Shown here piece by piece: positions 51,001 to 59,500 of a stretch of 64,000 bases of DNA. The stretch spans positions 1,458,896-1,522,895 of the forward strand of contig WBMW01005029.1 in the NCBI GenBank assembly GCA_013396635.1, read 5' to 3'. The notes beneath the pieces were generated by a model. That model searched no databases. It worked only from the letters and a program-made list of their open reading frames with translations, and had not been told where the DNA came from. The DNA comes from Penelope pileata (lineage: Eukaryota; Chordata; Aves; Galliformes; Cracidae). A program made the translations under genes and the position numbers. The first letter of the stretch is position 1; each line of letters opens with the position of its first letter.

Positions 51001-54000
51001 AAACTGCTAGCAATGGAACTCATGACAATGTCCTCTTGGTGAAAGGCTTAAGATGAAGGAAGATTTTCTTTCCTTTTGCAAAGTCTCAAGGGAAGACAGG
51101 ACAAAGTTTGTAAAAACAAACAACAACAAAAACAAACAAACAAACAAAAAACCCTGATGCCTGCTGTTTCATCAAACAGAAACTCAAAACAGTGCTAGTT
51201 GCAGGATATTTGTTTCAGGCAGATGTTTCTGTTATAGAAGTACAGTAACCTACACTGATCTTTTCCATCCAACTTGACTCACATTTGCTGGTAATCATTG
51301 ATAAGAATTTCTACAAATGCATATTGTCCTGTTTTACTAGTACTATAGTCATTCTCCTATTCAAAAAATAGAAAGAGAAATTGCTGCAGTAAAAAGCTGA
51401 AGTAAAAGCAGTCATGTAGCTGCCTTCCTAATGCATTCAGACCTCATTTATTCTTCACACGTCATATAAAAAACAGAGATCCAGAAAACCTAAGTAGCTT
51501 TACTCTTCCAAGTAAATCAAAGACATTATGAAAAATCCAGTTTTCCAAGGAAGACTGTATGAGAGATTGAAACTTACAACAATTTACTTCAGACCATAAA
51601 CAAGAGGTAAATCAATAAAAGTAACCTCTCTGCCCTCCAAACTCATGTTTCCCTCGATAACTGTAAATATTCAAATAACTTTAGTAGCTTATAACCTTCA
51701 TGTTATATTTGCTCAAATAACATCTTTGAAATAAGCTAAATTGACTGTGATATTTTACATGAGTTCTGTAGAGTTGGACTAACTCTCAGGTGGTAAATAT
51801 TCCTTTCTCATAGCCATTATCTTGGATTCTACTAATTGACACAGTTGTGGGTGCTAGCAGACAGGCCAGAAATAAATGACCTCAGCTTTAGAATTGTACC
51901 TTCATCTTCAGTTGGAATGCATTCTCTCCAGTAGTGCATGAGCTTGTAGAGGTGTAATAGCATTTACCATTGTTCTTTAAATGGTGAGTGTCAGTCTGTA
52001 CTTTCTGATGAAATCCAGGTTGTATGTAAAGAGTTATTTTTACAGGCATATTAGTTTCAATTTTTTTATAATTTATCTGTAACAAAAAGGCAAGGTGTTC
52101 TTTTTCTTTAGTGGTGAAATAACTTCAATTTTAAGTTAAATATGCTTGTATTTTCTTTTAATTGCAGATATATGGGACTATTTCCATAATGTGCTTCTTC
52201 AGAACTATGCTAGGGAAAGGAATGGAGTAAATGTTGTTAGTGGACCAGTGTTTGATTACAATTATGATGGTCGTTTTGATACCCTTGATGAAATTACACA
52301 GTAAGTACGTGGAAAATTCAAACTCTGGATTATTTCCCGCTGTACACAAACTTTTCAGAAGGAACAAAAAACAAGTATCAAGGAGAACTGAATTTTCCCT
52401 TTGTAATGATACACCCACAGTTACTCGTGCAATAGCAAATTCTCTTGTGGGCAAGTACAATACTGTAGCAACCAAAGTTTCAGTAAAAAGAAAAAAACTT
52501 TTGCAGTTGCCTGTGTAGCAATCTCCATGTGCACATACACAGACCAATAATTTGCGCCCCAAGTTCATTCCTAGACTTTTTGGCCTCGGTAGCAGATATA
52601 CTGAGAGAATATATGACGTATTTAAATGTGCAGAAGATGTGTTCAAGCACAGTTTTCTTGCTTTTATGTTATGCTGACTCAGCTATTTGTTATTTCTCCC
52701 TGTTTTCTCAAATTGTATTTTATCAAAGACCAGTTTTGTGTGTTGGATGTATTCATCGAATCATATAACTCAATATATCACAAATAATGTTCCTGAGTGG
52801 TTATCTTCACGTAGCTATGGCTTACACACATGGAGGTCTGACAAGTTCCAGATACCCTTTAATGAGCTCTGGTAGCATAGAAAATACATTTTAAGATTCA
52901 ACTGTGTGTAGAAATAGGGCTAAGAGAAGACTTAGATAAAACAGAATTTTCTGACTGAGAAATATAAAAGATAAAGACCAAATCTTTATAGTAGTGAGTG
53001 GTGACAGGAGGAGAAAAACCAAAACAAAGCAAAACAAGCAAAAAAAAGCAGAATAAGAGCAAACAACTTGGAAAGGAAAATGTCTTTTGACAGTAAGAAC
53101 ACTTATGCAGTAGACAAGTGCTGGGAAATCTGCACTGCTGAATCTGTCGCTGAAGATGTTTTATTCAAGGCTAGACTTCATACCACATCTGTCAAAAATG
53201 GTTTGAGAATGGGAAAATCAACTCTGCCACGGAGTAGGAGGGTGGAAGGGAGGAGAGACTGGAACTTCCTTCCTAGCAGAATGCTGTAATACCCTGTCAA
53301 CCACATAATTTTGTCTACAGTTTTGAACAAGCATGTTTTATTCAGCACGTTAGTCAGTCGTACTAAGCAGAGTAATGGTTTCACGGATGCTGTTTGGTTA
53401 CATTTTGAAGAAATACAGCAAATTTGGGAAGCTGCTTGTAAGTTTGTACACAAAAGTGGCCGTATTAGCAGAACAACCAGTAAATGGAGGCAGAGAAATT
53501 TTGAATCAGATACCCTAAACTGTTCTATATAGCTCATAGCCACAAGTCATCATTCTGGCGTTTCTTGCTGACAAGAACTTGAGGCTGATCTTCTTTTCTC
53601 TCTTCTCCTGTTAAGTTTCATGTAGTTGAAATTCTTAATGTAATGAAGGGCACATATGACACTCTATCATGCCCCATCCAGATGTAGAGCACTGACAGAA
53701 GCAATTGTGCTGTTTTCAGTGTGAAAACAGTGCTTGTAGCAAGAAGACTAATCCACGTATGTTTGTCTTTTCGTGAAACAGATAATGAGACTGTGAATCC
53801 CCCCAGGTGTTTGTTTCAATCGTAAAAAAAAATAGCAAAAGGTCAATGCTGAGATGAGTTTTATGAAATACTAGCGGCATCTAAGATTTTTAAAGCTGAA
53901 ATCTAGGTAAATCCCTTAACTAATGTTTATTTTATAGGCATGTAGGCAACACACAAATCCCTGTCCCAACCCATTACTTTGTGGTTCTGACTAGCTGCAA

Positions 54001-56320
54001 GAACAAGTCCTATACTCCACTGAACTGTACAGGCTCCTTGGATGCTTTGTCTTTCATCATTCCTCATCGGCCTGACAACACTGAAAGCTGTGCTGTAAGT
54101 ATAGTTTTATGCTTCCGTGTGCACGTGAGCTTTGTGAACTGGTTCCAGTCGTGAGACAATCATCTGGAGAATCTTTAGATGTCTAAGTATTTAATTGATT
54201 CATTCCTATGAGCTGAGAATGAGTCGATAGCTAGGGATGACTAGGAGATCAAGAAGCTCCAGGAAAAGTAGCAGGAAACAAATGAACTGCTTGAAGAAAT
54301 GAGGGTTTGCTAAGAAAACCTGGAAATATTGTCACCTGAGAGGTGAGTGAGAAGTGCTGAGAACAGCAGCACAGCCAACAGTTTGATGAGACAGCTTTAT
54401 GGAAAGCTGCAGGATAAACTTACTCCAGAGGTATCAGAGGTCTTGGAATGTTACTCTGTTCAGTGTACTTGGAGGAATTCCTTCAGTCTTTTGTTCCATG
54501 TTTGTCAGAAACTAGACAGTAGGCATTTAGATGGATCATTCTGAAATTGAAAGTCACAGCTGACAACCAGAAATACATGCTTTCAATAAATAAGACATAT
54601 GCTTTCCCCTAGGAGTATAAAACTCACATTTTGTAGCAAATAAAGACAATAAATTAGCTGAGCGTAACATGTACATGTGTTGCTCCGAAAGTAATGTCTC
54701 CCCTTTATTCCCATGGCAACTACAACAACTACACAATAAGAGCACAATAACACTGTTTGATGGAGAAAATTCTCAGCTACAAAACACTATTTCTCAGCAT
54801 AGTCACCACCATTAGCTGTACATTTTCACTAGTGATGAACAAGAGCCTACATGCTGCACTTGTAAAAATCTGCACCAGCAGAGGTGCCCCAATATTACTT
54901 CCACCACTGCTGAAATGCACCATCCACTGCCTCACTGCGCTCACATCCACTGCTTGGTCTCCATCAATGTTCAGCAAGCACTGATGAACGTCAGTGGGTG
55001 CCATTTTTTCTACGTGGAGGAATTCAATTCCACGCCTTTGCTCCATCTGCACTTCCATGTCAGACGCCATTGTGTCAGAGTGCCCCTCTGCTGCCATCTG
55101 TTGCACAGCAACAAAATGGGATGAAATATTTGTAGGAAGGTTCAGCCTCTACTGCCATGCCACCACCATCTGCCTCTGATGTCATGGGTCAACAAGAACA
55201 ACATAGGAGGCATTACTTTCGGAGCATCCCTTGTATCATCAAACCATCCATCGGAATATATCTATTCCACAAGCGCTGGGATGCAGAAGATTCCTTAGCT
55301 CAGTCTCTATATTAAGGAGTCTCCTCATGCAAATTATAGCTCTACAGACTTGAACTGGCCTTCAAAGCAATGCAGTTTTGTTTATTGAGTTAGTGACTTT
55401 GAACTCATAACTCCAGACAGGTACAAGCTTATGCTGCTTAGAAGCAACTTGAGTATCCCTATTTTTGTGTTGCTGATAGCTCAGAATTGACTGAATGTAC
55501 AAAATAAGTAAGCTGCATGAATTAGCCTTTAGACTTCAGCAATTAACAACTGTTATTTCTAAAGCTAAGCAATAAACCTGAAAAATTGTTGGATTCCATA
55601 TTTTTCATTGTGTAGTGTGGTAAATTATCATCTGCTTCCAAAAAGACTTTGTGGGTAAATAATTGAATGTTTTTGGTTGTGCTTCTATTGCATTGATTAG
55701 AGCTTATGTTTCCATTTTTCCCCATCTATCTAGCAATTATTATTGCTGTCCAGGAATCAAGGCTGAGCTGCTGAAAGGACTTTGTTCAGGTTCTCAGGTA
55801 CCTGTAGTTTGGCTAGCCTGAGTACTGCAGATAATTCTTACTGTAACTAAAACTATTCTGACTTGGGTGTTTAGAACATGACTCAGATGTACTTTGTAGT
55901 TGCAAGTCCTACTTGCCATTTCAGCATGGTTTTGCTTCTGCGTTACTTTGGAGGTGAAGGATTGTGTGACATCCTTTCGAGTACTTAAGTGAGGTCCCTA
56001 AAAGCAAGTCCGCAAAGATGTCTAGGAAAACCTGAAAAAACATTTTACAGACTGAAGGCCTTCAATGCCATAAAAGGCACTCTCTTGTTTGGTGGTTTTG
56101 TAGACAATGACCAGTGCTTGAACATTGTTCTTGTTTGTTTTGGCAGGAAAACAGGCTGCCTTCTGAATGGGTTGAAGAAAGAGTTCAGGCTCATTCTGCT
56201 CGTGTTCGGGATGTGGAGCTGCTGACTGGGCTTGACTTTTACCAGGAAAGACAGGAATCCATCTCTGAGATCTTACAGCTGAAGACATTTTTGCCAATAT
56301 TTGAGACTGAAGTTAACTGA
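17961..56320 (+). CDS. ENPP3: ENPP3 (CD203c), ectonucleotide pyrophosphatase/phosphodiesterase 3, complete, 25 coding exons
   Basis: A type II membrane ectoenzyme that hydrolyses extracellular nucleotides and nucleotide sugars (ATP, UDP-GlcNAc) to nucleoside monophosphates (family knowledge). The spliced product is 886 residues (human 875). Layout: cytoplasmic tail about 1-39, signal-anchor helix about 40-58, two somatomedin-B domains (68-103 and 112-147, eight Cys each), catalytic domain from about 158, and nuclease-like domain from about 610. Metal ligands are all present: D181, T219 (nucleophile), D339, H343, D386, H387, H496; N240 is conserved too. A calcium-loop motif DYNYDGRFD spans 762-770. 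The start has A at -3 and an in-frame TGA at 17940. All 24 introns are GT-AG and phase-consistent. ENPP3 is preferred over ENPP1 because the tail, catalytic and C-terminal sequences follow human ENPP3 throughout (constant offset of 14 residues through D386/H387). Head-to-head with MED23. No disabling change is seen. Confidence 0.97.
18078..20995. other. ENPP3 intron 1
   Basis: AT-rich except for a more GC-rich block about 19620-20640. A TA/TG-rich simple stretch lies near 18756-18800. No known repeat is recognised in the GC-rich block. It holds the antisense ORF at 20376-20618. Confidence 0.55.
20376..20618 (-). other. Antisense ORF of unknown origin in ENPP3 intron 1
   Basis: A protein-like reading frame, open from 20618 to its stop at 20376. 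It contains ENLLTEVTQCLGDWGRAEEA and LADMVKNDNPLRLYNSLYNF. Its composition looks more coding-like than neighbouring ORFs, but I do not recognise a family. It has no ATG at its start. It could be a fragment of an old retroelement or a chance ORF. Confidence 0.2.
20996..21074 (+). CDS. ENPP3: ENPP3 exon 2 (residues 40-66, signal anchor)
   Basis: Encodes the membrane helix with the repeating LGLGLGLGL also present in human ENPP3, then a short extracellular stem NRGAQEQ. Acceptor gtgtgacag, donor gtatgt, phase 1 out. Confidence 0.95.
21075..23549. other. ENPP3 intron 2
   Basis: AT-rich to about 22780, then a GC-richer block (22790-23500) directly before exon 3 that contains the antisense ORF at 22793-23383. 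No repeat family is recognised. Confidence 0.55.
22793..23383 (-). other. Antisense 196-codon ORF in ENPP3 intron 2, unidentified
   Basis: The longest ORF of the ENPP3 region, on the strand opposite the gene. It has one hydrophobic stretch (AAWALAISLISALRILTL), followed by a charged, cysteine-bearing tail (CGKKTCQFDCFDPKKEK). The segment around GASWGQLGRAADVAAWALAI faintly resembles the GARRLGRxAKxxxIxAL region before the second helix of CD225/dispanin proteins; the first half of that domain is not visible. It may be a decayed retrocopy, an unannotated gene or a chance ORF in GC-richer DNA. Confidence 0.2.
23550..23672 (+). CDS. ENPP3: ENPP3 exon 3 (residues 66-107, somatomedin-B domain 1)
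   Basis: Carries all eight cysteines of the first SMB knot (C68, C72, C83, C85, C89, C95, C96, C103) and the CCWDYEDAC signature. Phase 1 in and out, so the domain is a single symmetric exon. Confidence 0.96.
24068..24630 (+). mobile_element. Solo ERV LTR (553 bp) with target duplication ccaga
   Basis: The LTR spans 24073-24625, beginning TGTCTTAG and ending AAACCACGACA. It is flanked by the direct repeats ccaga at 24068-24072 and 24626-24630. A 5-bp duplication and TG...CA ends are typical of ERV integrations. No internal sequence remains, so it is a recombined solo LTR in the sense orientation of ENPP3. Confidence 0.85.
25066..25214 (+). repeat. Pyrimidine heptamer microsatellite (cctttct)n
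   Basis: About 17 near-perfect tandem copies of cctttct at 25073-25190, inside an uninterrupted 149-nt pyrimidine run (25066-25214). The long ORFs across it on both strands (LLSPFSF and RKEKGER repeats) are artefacts of the repeat. Confidence 0.95.
25500..25625 (+). CDS. ENPP3: ENPP3 exon 4 (residues 107-149, somatomedin-B domain 2)
   Basis: Eight cysteines at C112, C117, C127, C129, C133, C139, C140 and C147. FRCGETRL and CSCSDDCL match human ENPP3. Also a phase 1-1 symmetric exon. Acceptor tttttcag. Confidence 0.96.
25626..27212. other. ENPP3 intron 4
   Basis: AT-rich intron with a truncated mariner-like copy at 26209-26463. Nothing else is recognised. Confidence 0.7.
26209..26463 (+). 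mobile_element. Mariner-like element, truncated copy
   Basis: Starts next to a TA (26207-26208) with the terminal repeat ggctgctccgaaagtaatgc, followed by a 16-T run not present in the other copies. It is colinear with the 33584 element up to atggcacccattg and then diverges, so the 3' half and right terminal repeat are missing. Confidence 0.75.
27213..27273 (+). CDS. ENPP3: ENPP3 exon 5 (residues 149-169, linker)
   Basis: Short linker GEIPWVEEPCTSLETPQCPD with two cysteines, leading from SMB2 into the catalytic domain. Donor gtagga (weak). Confidence 0.93.
27274..29628. other. ENPP3 intron 5
   Basis: A 2.36-kb AT-rich intron. No transposon or coding signal recognised. Confidence 0.6.
29629..29726 (+). 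CDS. ENPP3: ENPP3 exon 6 (residues 169-202)
   Basis: Start of the catalytic core: FDLPPLILFSMDGFRAEYL. D181 in SMDGF is a zinc ligand. Confidence 0.96.
29727..31277. other. ENPP3 intron 6
   Basis: Carries a sense-strand CR1 tail (30080-30392), followed by an unclassified moderately GC-rich stretch to about 31100. Confidence 0.65.
30080..30392 (+). mobile_element. CR1 3' fragment
   Basis: Plus-orientation CR1 tail: caggttggggattaggaaga, then cactggaacaggttccccag, then gagttggacttgatgatcc, ending attctatgattct. Confidence 0.88.
31278..31357 (+). CDS. ENPP3: ENPP3 exon 7 (residues 202-228, catalytic threonine)
   Basis: Encodes TCGTHSKYMRAAYPTKTF then PNHYTIVT. T219 in TKTFPNHY is the nucleophile that forms the nucleotidylated intermediate in the NPP family. 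Confidence 0.97.
31358..33262. other. ENPP3 introns 7 and 8 (with exon 8 between)
   Basis: Both introns are AT-rich. Intron 8 has TA/CA-rich simple sequence near 32660-32770. No transposon recognised. Confidence 0.55.
31942..32061 (+). CDS. ENPP3: ENPP3 exon 8 (residues 229-268)
   Basis: Encodes GLYPESHGIIDNSMYDV through PSWWYGQP. N240 aligns with the conserved substrate-phosphate-binding asparagine. Confidence 0.96.
33263..33372 (+). CDS. ENPP3: ENPP3 exon 9 (residues 269-305)
   Basis: Encodes IWLTAMYQGLKAGTYFWPG with an N-glycosylation sequon NGT at N293. Acceptor ttattcatag. A mariner derivative lies 210 bp downstream. Confidence 0.95.
33373..35265. other. ENPP3 intron 9
   Basis: Contains the 560-bp mariner derivative at 33584-34143. 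The rest is AT-rich with no recognised feature. Confidence 0.7.
33584..34143 (+). mobile_element. Mariner-like non-autonomous element (560 bp), plus orientation
   Basis: Flanked by TA at 33582-33583 and 34144-34145. The terminal inverted repeats share gctnatccgaaagtaatgcctcc on the left with a degenerate copy at the right end. The interior resembles the 5' part of a mariner transposase gene joined directly to its far end, so it is an internal-deletion derivative. It fits the chicken Galluhop type of mariner. The reading frame is broken. Confidence 0.85.
35266..35331 (+). CDS. ENPP3: ENPP3 exon 10 (residues 305-327)
   Basis: A 66-nt exon encoding SSVTYEERISGILKWLDNTK, matching human FEERISTLLKWLD. 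The preceding acceptor has an 18-T tract. N304-S305-S306 forms a sequon across the junction. Confidence 0.95.
35332..37863. other. ENPP3 introns 10 and 11 (with exon 11 between)
   Basis: Intron 10 has an (ATT)n stretch near 35562-35580 and a 26-nt T run ending at 36266. Intron 11 is unremarkable. Confidence 0.55.
36394..36466 (+). CDS. ENPP3: ENPP3 exon 11 (residues 327-351)
   Basis: Encodes RPDFYTIYIEEPDSSGHSFG then PVSGG. D339 and H343 in EPDSSGH are zinc ligands. The acceptor (gtaatttgag) is weak, with few pyrimidines. The donor gtaagt follows the second GGT. Confidence 0.94.
37864..37972 (+). CDS. ENPP3: ENPP3 exon 12 (residues 352-388)
   Basis: Encodes VIKALQLADETLGMLMEGLK through NIILLADH. 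D386 and H387 are metal ligands. The following intron is only 141 nt. Confidence 0.96.
38114..38242 (+). CDS. ENPP3: ENPP3 exon 13 (residues 388-431)
   Basis: Encodes GMDMTYCSQLEYMTNYFN through VVPGDYYT. It lacks one residue relative to human (DFYIY against NFFYMY), which shifts later numbering. Confidence 0.95.
39628..39659 (+). CDS. ENPP3: ENPP3 exon 14 (residues 431-441)
   Basis: A 32-nt micro-exon encoding FDSEGIVKNLT, matching human FNSEEIVRNLS. Acceptor ttaacag, donor gtgagt. The sequon NLT is at N439. Confidence 0.92.
42407..42439 (+). repeat. Tandem repeat, 3 x 11 bp
   Basis: Units gataatattat, gataatattgt and gataatattaa in tandem, about 60 bp before ENPP3 exon 15. Each contains the self-complementary aatatt. 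Confidence 0.85.
42501..42628 (+). CDS. ENPP3: ENPP3 exon 15 (residues 442-484)
   Basis: Encodes CKRSPQHFKPYLTPDLPKRL through VDRQWLAV, almost identical to human ENPP3. Confidence 0.96.
42738..42871 (+). mobile_element. CR1 3' fragment
   Basis: Short plus-orientation CR1 tail: ttctctggagatattcaaaa, then aggttggactacatgatctc, ending ctatgattctgtgattct. It begins about 110 bp after exon 15. Confidence 0.9.
44411..44446 (+). repeat. Tandem repeat, 3 x 12 bp
   Basis: Two exact units tacattttatcc followed by tacattttgtcc, in ENPP3 intron 15. Confidence 0.9.
44635..44701 (+). CDS. ENPP3: ENPP3 exon 16 (residues 484-506)
   Basis: Encodes RDNSYTFCDQGNHGYDNEF then KSME. H496 in GNHGY is the last zinc ligand. 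Confidence 0.95.
44702..46287. other. ENPP3 intron 16
   Basis: AT-rich intron of 1.6 kb. Nothing recognised. Confidence 0.5.
46288..46375 (+). CDS. ENPP3: ENPP3 exon 17 (residues 507-536)
   Basis: Encodes AIFLGYGPSFKEQTEVDAFE then NIEVYNLLC. GYGPSFKE replaces human AHGPSFKE. Confidence 0.95.
46376..46975. other. ENPP3 intron 17
   Basis: A 600-nt AT-rich intron. Nothing recognised. Confidence 0.5.
46976..47145 (+). CDS. ENPP3: ENPP3 exon 18 (residues 536-592)
   Basis: The longest internal exon (170 nt). It encodes APNNGTHGSLNHLL, identical to human, then a divergent cysteine-containing linker ending CTCVD. Confidence 0.95.
47251..47302 (+). CDS. ENPP3: ENPP3 exon 19 (residues 593-610)
   Basis: A 52-nt exon encoding VTDPSVINERLNLTADE, the counterpart of human VNQMLNLTQEE. 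It contains the sequon NLT. The intron before it is only 105 nt, the shortest in the gene. Confidence 0.92.
47303..48068. other. ENPP3 intron 19
   Basis: A 766-nt AT-rich intron with a perfect 2 x 20 bp tandem duplication at 47927-47966. Confidence 0.6.
47927..47966 (+). repeat. Perfect 2 x 20 bp tandem duplication
   Basis: The unit agttctgtttgtatttatta occurs twice head to tail without mismatch, about 100 bp before ENPP3 exon 20. Confidence 0.95.
48069..48223 (+). CDS. ENPP3: ENPP3 exon 20 (residues 610-661)
   Basis: Start of the nuclease-like domain: LPYGRPRVLQKNSTYCLLP, then WMPLWSAYTVNEP. Acceptor aattatag, donor gtaggt. Confidence 0.95.
48224..49485. other. ENPP3 intron 20
   Basis: A 1.26-kb AT-rich intron. 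Nothing recognised. Confidence 0.5.
49486..49621 (+). CDS. ENPP3: ENPP3 exon 21 (residues 662-707)
   Basis: Encodes SLPPTVTDCLRADVRIPVA through GLNLTYGFLYPP. DCLRADVR and GFLYPP are shared with human ENPP3. Confidence 0.95.
50416..50495 (-). mobile_element. CR1 3' fragment, antisense
   Basis: Begins atagaatcatagaattg, then ttggaagggacccccaaagg and tcatctagtccagctcccct. A very short 5'-truncated copy. Confidence 0.9.
50637..50714 (+). CDS. ENPP3: ENPP3 exon 22 (residues 707-733)
   Basis: Encodes NFNSSALEQYDALLTSNIVP then MYGAFK. Donor gtagga. Confidence 0.94.
52168..52300 (+). CDS. ENPP3: ENPP3 exon 23 (residues 733-777, calcium-loop motif)
   Basis: Encodes DIWDYFHNVLLQNYARERNG, then VNVVSGPVFDYNYDGRFD. 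The DxNxDGxxD calcium loop of the NPP nuclease-like domain is intact (D762, N764, D766, D770). Confidence 0.96.
52301..53937. other. ENPP3 intron 23
   Basis: A 1.6-kb intron. Nothing recognised; the ORFs here are short and unlike known proteins. Confidence 0.5.
53938..54094 (+). CDS. ENPP3: ENPP3 exon 24 (residues 777-829)
   Basis: Encodes IPVPTHYFVVLTSCKNKS through ALSFIIPHRPDNTESCA, matching human ENPP3 closely. Confidence 0.96.
54095..56146. other. ENPP3 intron 24
   Basis: Last intron. It contains the minus-orientation mariner derivative at 54674-55233; the rest is unremarkable. Confidence 0.7.
54674..55233 (-). mobile_element. Mariner-like non-autonomous element (560 bp), minus orientation
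   Basis: Flanked by TA at 54672-54673 and 55234-55235. The terminal inverted repeats are well kept: tgctccgaaagtaatgtctc at the left and the complement of tgctccgaaagtaatgcctc at the right. The interior matches the 33584 copy in reverse, with the same join between the transposase 5' part and the far end. It is inactive, because most of the transposase is deleted. Confidence 0.88.
56147..56320 (+). CDS. ENPP3: ENPP3 exon 25 (residues 830-886 and stop)
   Basis: Encodes RVRDVELLTGLDFYQERQ and the C-terminal SEILQLKTFLPIFETEVN, then TGA. It ends two residues past the human C terminus. Confidence 0.97.
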   Translation, partial: ENRLPSEWVEERVQAHSARVRDVELLTGLDFYQERQESISEILQLKTFLPIFETEVN

Positions 56321-56535
56321 CTTTCTGTTTAAAAAGTGTCAGTATTTGGAAAGAAGAAAATCAAAATGATTTAACTTTTTCCTTGCTAAATATTCAGGAA
56401 ACATGACCACAGCACCTCATTAAAAAAAGACACAATGCACAGCTTATTTCTTTCTTTTTTTTTTTTTTTCACATTCCTGTTCTTCAGTCAAGTGTTTTGT
56501 ATGAACTGAATAAAAATTATCTGAAGTTACTTACA
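56321..56535 (+). terminator. ENPP3 3' UTR with polyadenylation signal
   Basis: A short AT-rich UTR with a T-rich tract (56450-56470). A canonical AATAAA hexamer at 56509-56514, about 190 bp after the stop, is the likely cleavage signal. The exact cleavage site is inferred. Confidence 0.75.
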
Positions 56536-59500
56536 TCATCATTGCAACACCAAGTTTTTTAAATAGATAATATTTTGATGTTAATCGTTTGAAAAAAACT
56601 GCAGCAGGAACATATTTCATAGGAGACACCCCAGAATTGTAAGTTGTATAGAAAATTTTCTTATAATGGAGATGGAAACAGTTGGAGAGGTGTGTGTATG
56701 TGTGTGTGTTTTTTCCCTTGTGTTTATCAGTGAAGTTGTCTAATACCAGCATGTCCTGGAATGTTCTGAATTGCTCTTTCTCATCTATTAATTCATATGC
56801 AAACTGCCGTGCACTTAAAAAAACTATTCAAACTTACAAAGATGTCTATATATAATGGAAATGTCTTCTATGATCGCCTGCTGCCTTTTCCACTTGGGTT
56901 ATACCATCATGCTAGTAACGACTGAAGTGAAATTAGAGTAATTGGCCTATGCTTGGTACCCTTTAGAAATCTCAAAGTGTTCTGAACAAGAAAAGGTAAA
57001 AGAATGCTTTGGCTAGAAGAATTTTGCCTGGAAATTTATCTGTATTTACAATGAGTTTAAAATGGCTGGCAATAGCAAGGTATTTGTGTTTATTTTTAAA
57101 TAGTTAAATGTGAGATTAGAGCATAAAATCAGTGGTGACATGCAACAAATGGTCAGTGTTCCCTTCTGCAGTGACTTTATACACGGAGAATCTCTACCTC
57201 AGACTGCGCTGCACGCAAATTACTGCTGTGGCCTGTAAGTGGAACAAGGCAGTGGAAATTCCCAAATTCTGCTATTACAGAACTGAGTGTTGAGCTGATT
57301 TTCTCCACTGAAAGTGGTGCTAAATACAGGTACGAATAACAGCAGATGATTGACCACTTGTCTGATTTATAGGCACAGTGGGGGAGTTTTGAAGAAACAT
57401 GTTAAGAATGTTTTAATTTGTAGTTAATTGTAGACTGAAGAAGATATGTCTCTTTAAAAGAGGAAGTCTTATAAAACTATACAAAAAAAAAAAAGACATT
57501 TTTTTCCCTGCATCTTAAATAAGCAGTGTATTCACAATTACTCCAAGCACAGCTTAGCAATATTTAGTATTTCAAGATCTGAGACCGAGCTGAACATGAA
57601 GGTTTGACTCTTTCGTTAAGCCATTACAACATCTTCTTTAACGTGGAATTCTATTTTATCCAGCAATGCTGGGGCATCTAGTTCTATCCATCCAAATCAG
57701 AGACTATTGCTAAACTACTACAACGAAGTATAAGACGGATTTCTCACTGCGCAGTAAATCATTGTCTGGTAATGAATCTCAATAACACATCACGATTGAG
57801 GTATGTAATGTAACAATCCTAGAATCATACAATACATTTCAGAGATGAGAAGAAACAGTTTCTTAAGAGAATGGTATGTGGTACATCTACGTTAGCAATT
57901 TAAATAGAACTAGTTTGACTGATGAGATGTTGTTGTGACTTGATACATTTAAATCTGGATTAGCTGCTGTCTTACCAGCCATGGCAGCAATACAAGCTTC
58001 AGGCCAATAATCTAGCTCAACTGTGAAAGGAGAATTCCAGTGTAGATATAGCCTTTGTGAACAGTTATGTCTGAATTATTTCTATTAGTGCAATGAATTA
58101 AGGACTAGGGCACCCAGTCATTGACTGATTTAAACTTGTTTTGATTTCTGATTGATTTGGTGGAAAATTGAGGGCTAAGTTTTCCTGCTCCTCCTTCCAT
58201 AGTTACACAAGCCAGTGCCTGCGCTGGGGCCTGGGAGAATCTCAGCTGTGAGTTAAGTCTCTGGTACGTAGTGTGCAATATACAATATATATTACAACAG
58301 AGAAATCTTGCAGCAAATGAGCATAGTTTTTAGAATATTCTCATTTATTTCTATGCCTGGGGATTCTAAATAAACTAAGTAGACAAAACATAATCTTGAA
58401 ATGTCAAGCATCAATGCTAGCACGCTAGCACAAAAAAATACTAAAACCTGTAACCTCATATAGATACCTATCTGTAACCACATCTGAAACTATTTCAATA
58501 CATCAGCAAAAAAATATAGATTACTATCAACAAGAATCGATTCTAGACAACTTACAGATATACTGCGCAACACTGATTATTATAAGAAATCTGGATTTGA
58601 TGATTTCTAATGACTTCAAAGAACTTTATATCAAGCTGGCAGAATGATGACTAGGGGACAGATTTGTCCCTGTGTAACACCCTTGCGTCATATGTTCAGA
58701 GCTGCACATTGAAAAAAATATGGCTCTCCAACCCTGCAAGGGAAATTCGATGGTGCTTAGGTTTTACAGACCCCAAGTAAAAAATTTTAACAGGTTCATA
58801 GACTTGCACAGGCATTTTGTTTAAATTTAAAAGTGCAATGCCTTATCTATAGATAGTAATTTAAAAAAATGCAGTCTTTTGGCAGTTCATAAGAAAGCAC
58901 TCACTACTACGGGCGTAGGGATTCATTACCCATAGAGGTATAGCCTGAACCTTATGTTAGTTTACTAAGATTTTTTTTATAGATCTTCTCCTTTTTGAAA
59001 TCGAATAAATTCTGCAATTTGCATGGAGATGGAAGTGGAGAGCTGCCTCAAACATTGTTCATATGCCACTAAAACTACAAACTGCAGCACAGTCATTTGA
59101 CAATCTAAAAATTATATTAATTCAAATAACATTGACTTTTAGCAGTCCAGCTGGTTACGTTTCAAGACTGTAAACGTTGGTTATGCTGCTCAATTCTAAT
59201 GGCAGTACAAAAGCAAAGAATACTTCTTCATTCAAGTTATATATAGGTGAGTAGGAGGGAAATAAATTCCATCTCACAGTTTAAAGGCAGTGAAACTGTA
59301 CGTGATGTTGTTAGAAGTCTGCTTAGGGCATGCTCATAATGCACACTATAGGAAAGCAGGACAAAATAACAGTCTACATAATGAATGGATACAATTGATT
59401 ATATTTTTTCACTCAGAAATGCTGATCAAGACAGAGATTAAAATACAGAAGCAGCACAGGGAACAACTAATTGACAATAATGCATATTAAAACCAGCATA

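Larger units (their letters stand above)
49622..52167. other. ENPP3 introns 21 and 22 (with exon 22 between)
   Basis: Intron 21 has an antisense CR1 tail (50416-50495). Intron 22 has an A-rich (caaa)n stretch at about 51118-51151. Otherwise AT-rich. Confidence 0.6.

Noticed and set aside
54777..55106. A 109-codon ORF as a possible transposase gene
   Set aside because: It covers only the start of a mariner transposase fused to the far end by deletion, so it cannot be a working enzyme.
17961..56320. Assignment as ENPP1 instead of ENPP3
   Set aside because: The LGLGLGLGL anchor, KYKI tail, catalytic and C-terminal sequences follow human ENPP3 with a constant offset, and the MED23 neighbour fits ENPP3.
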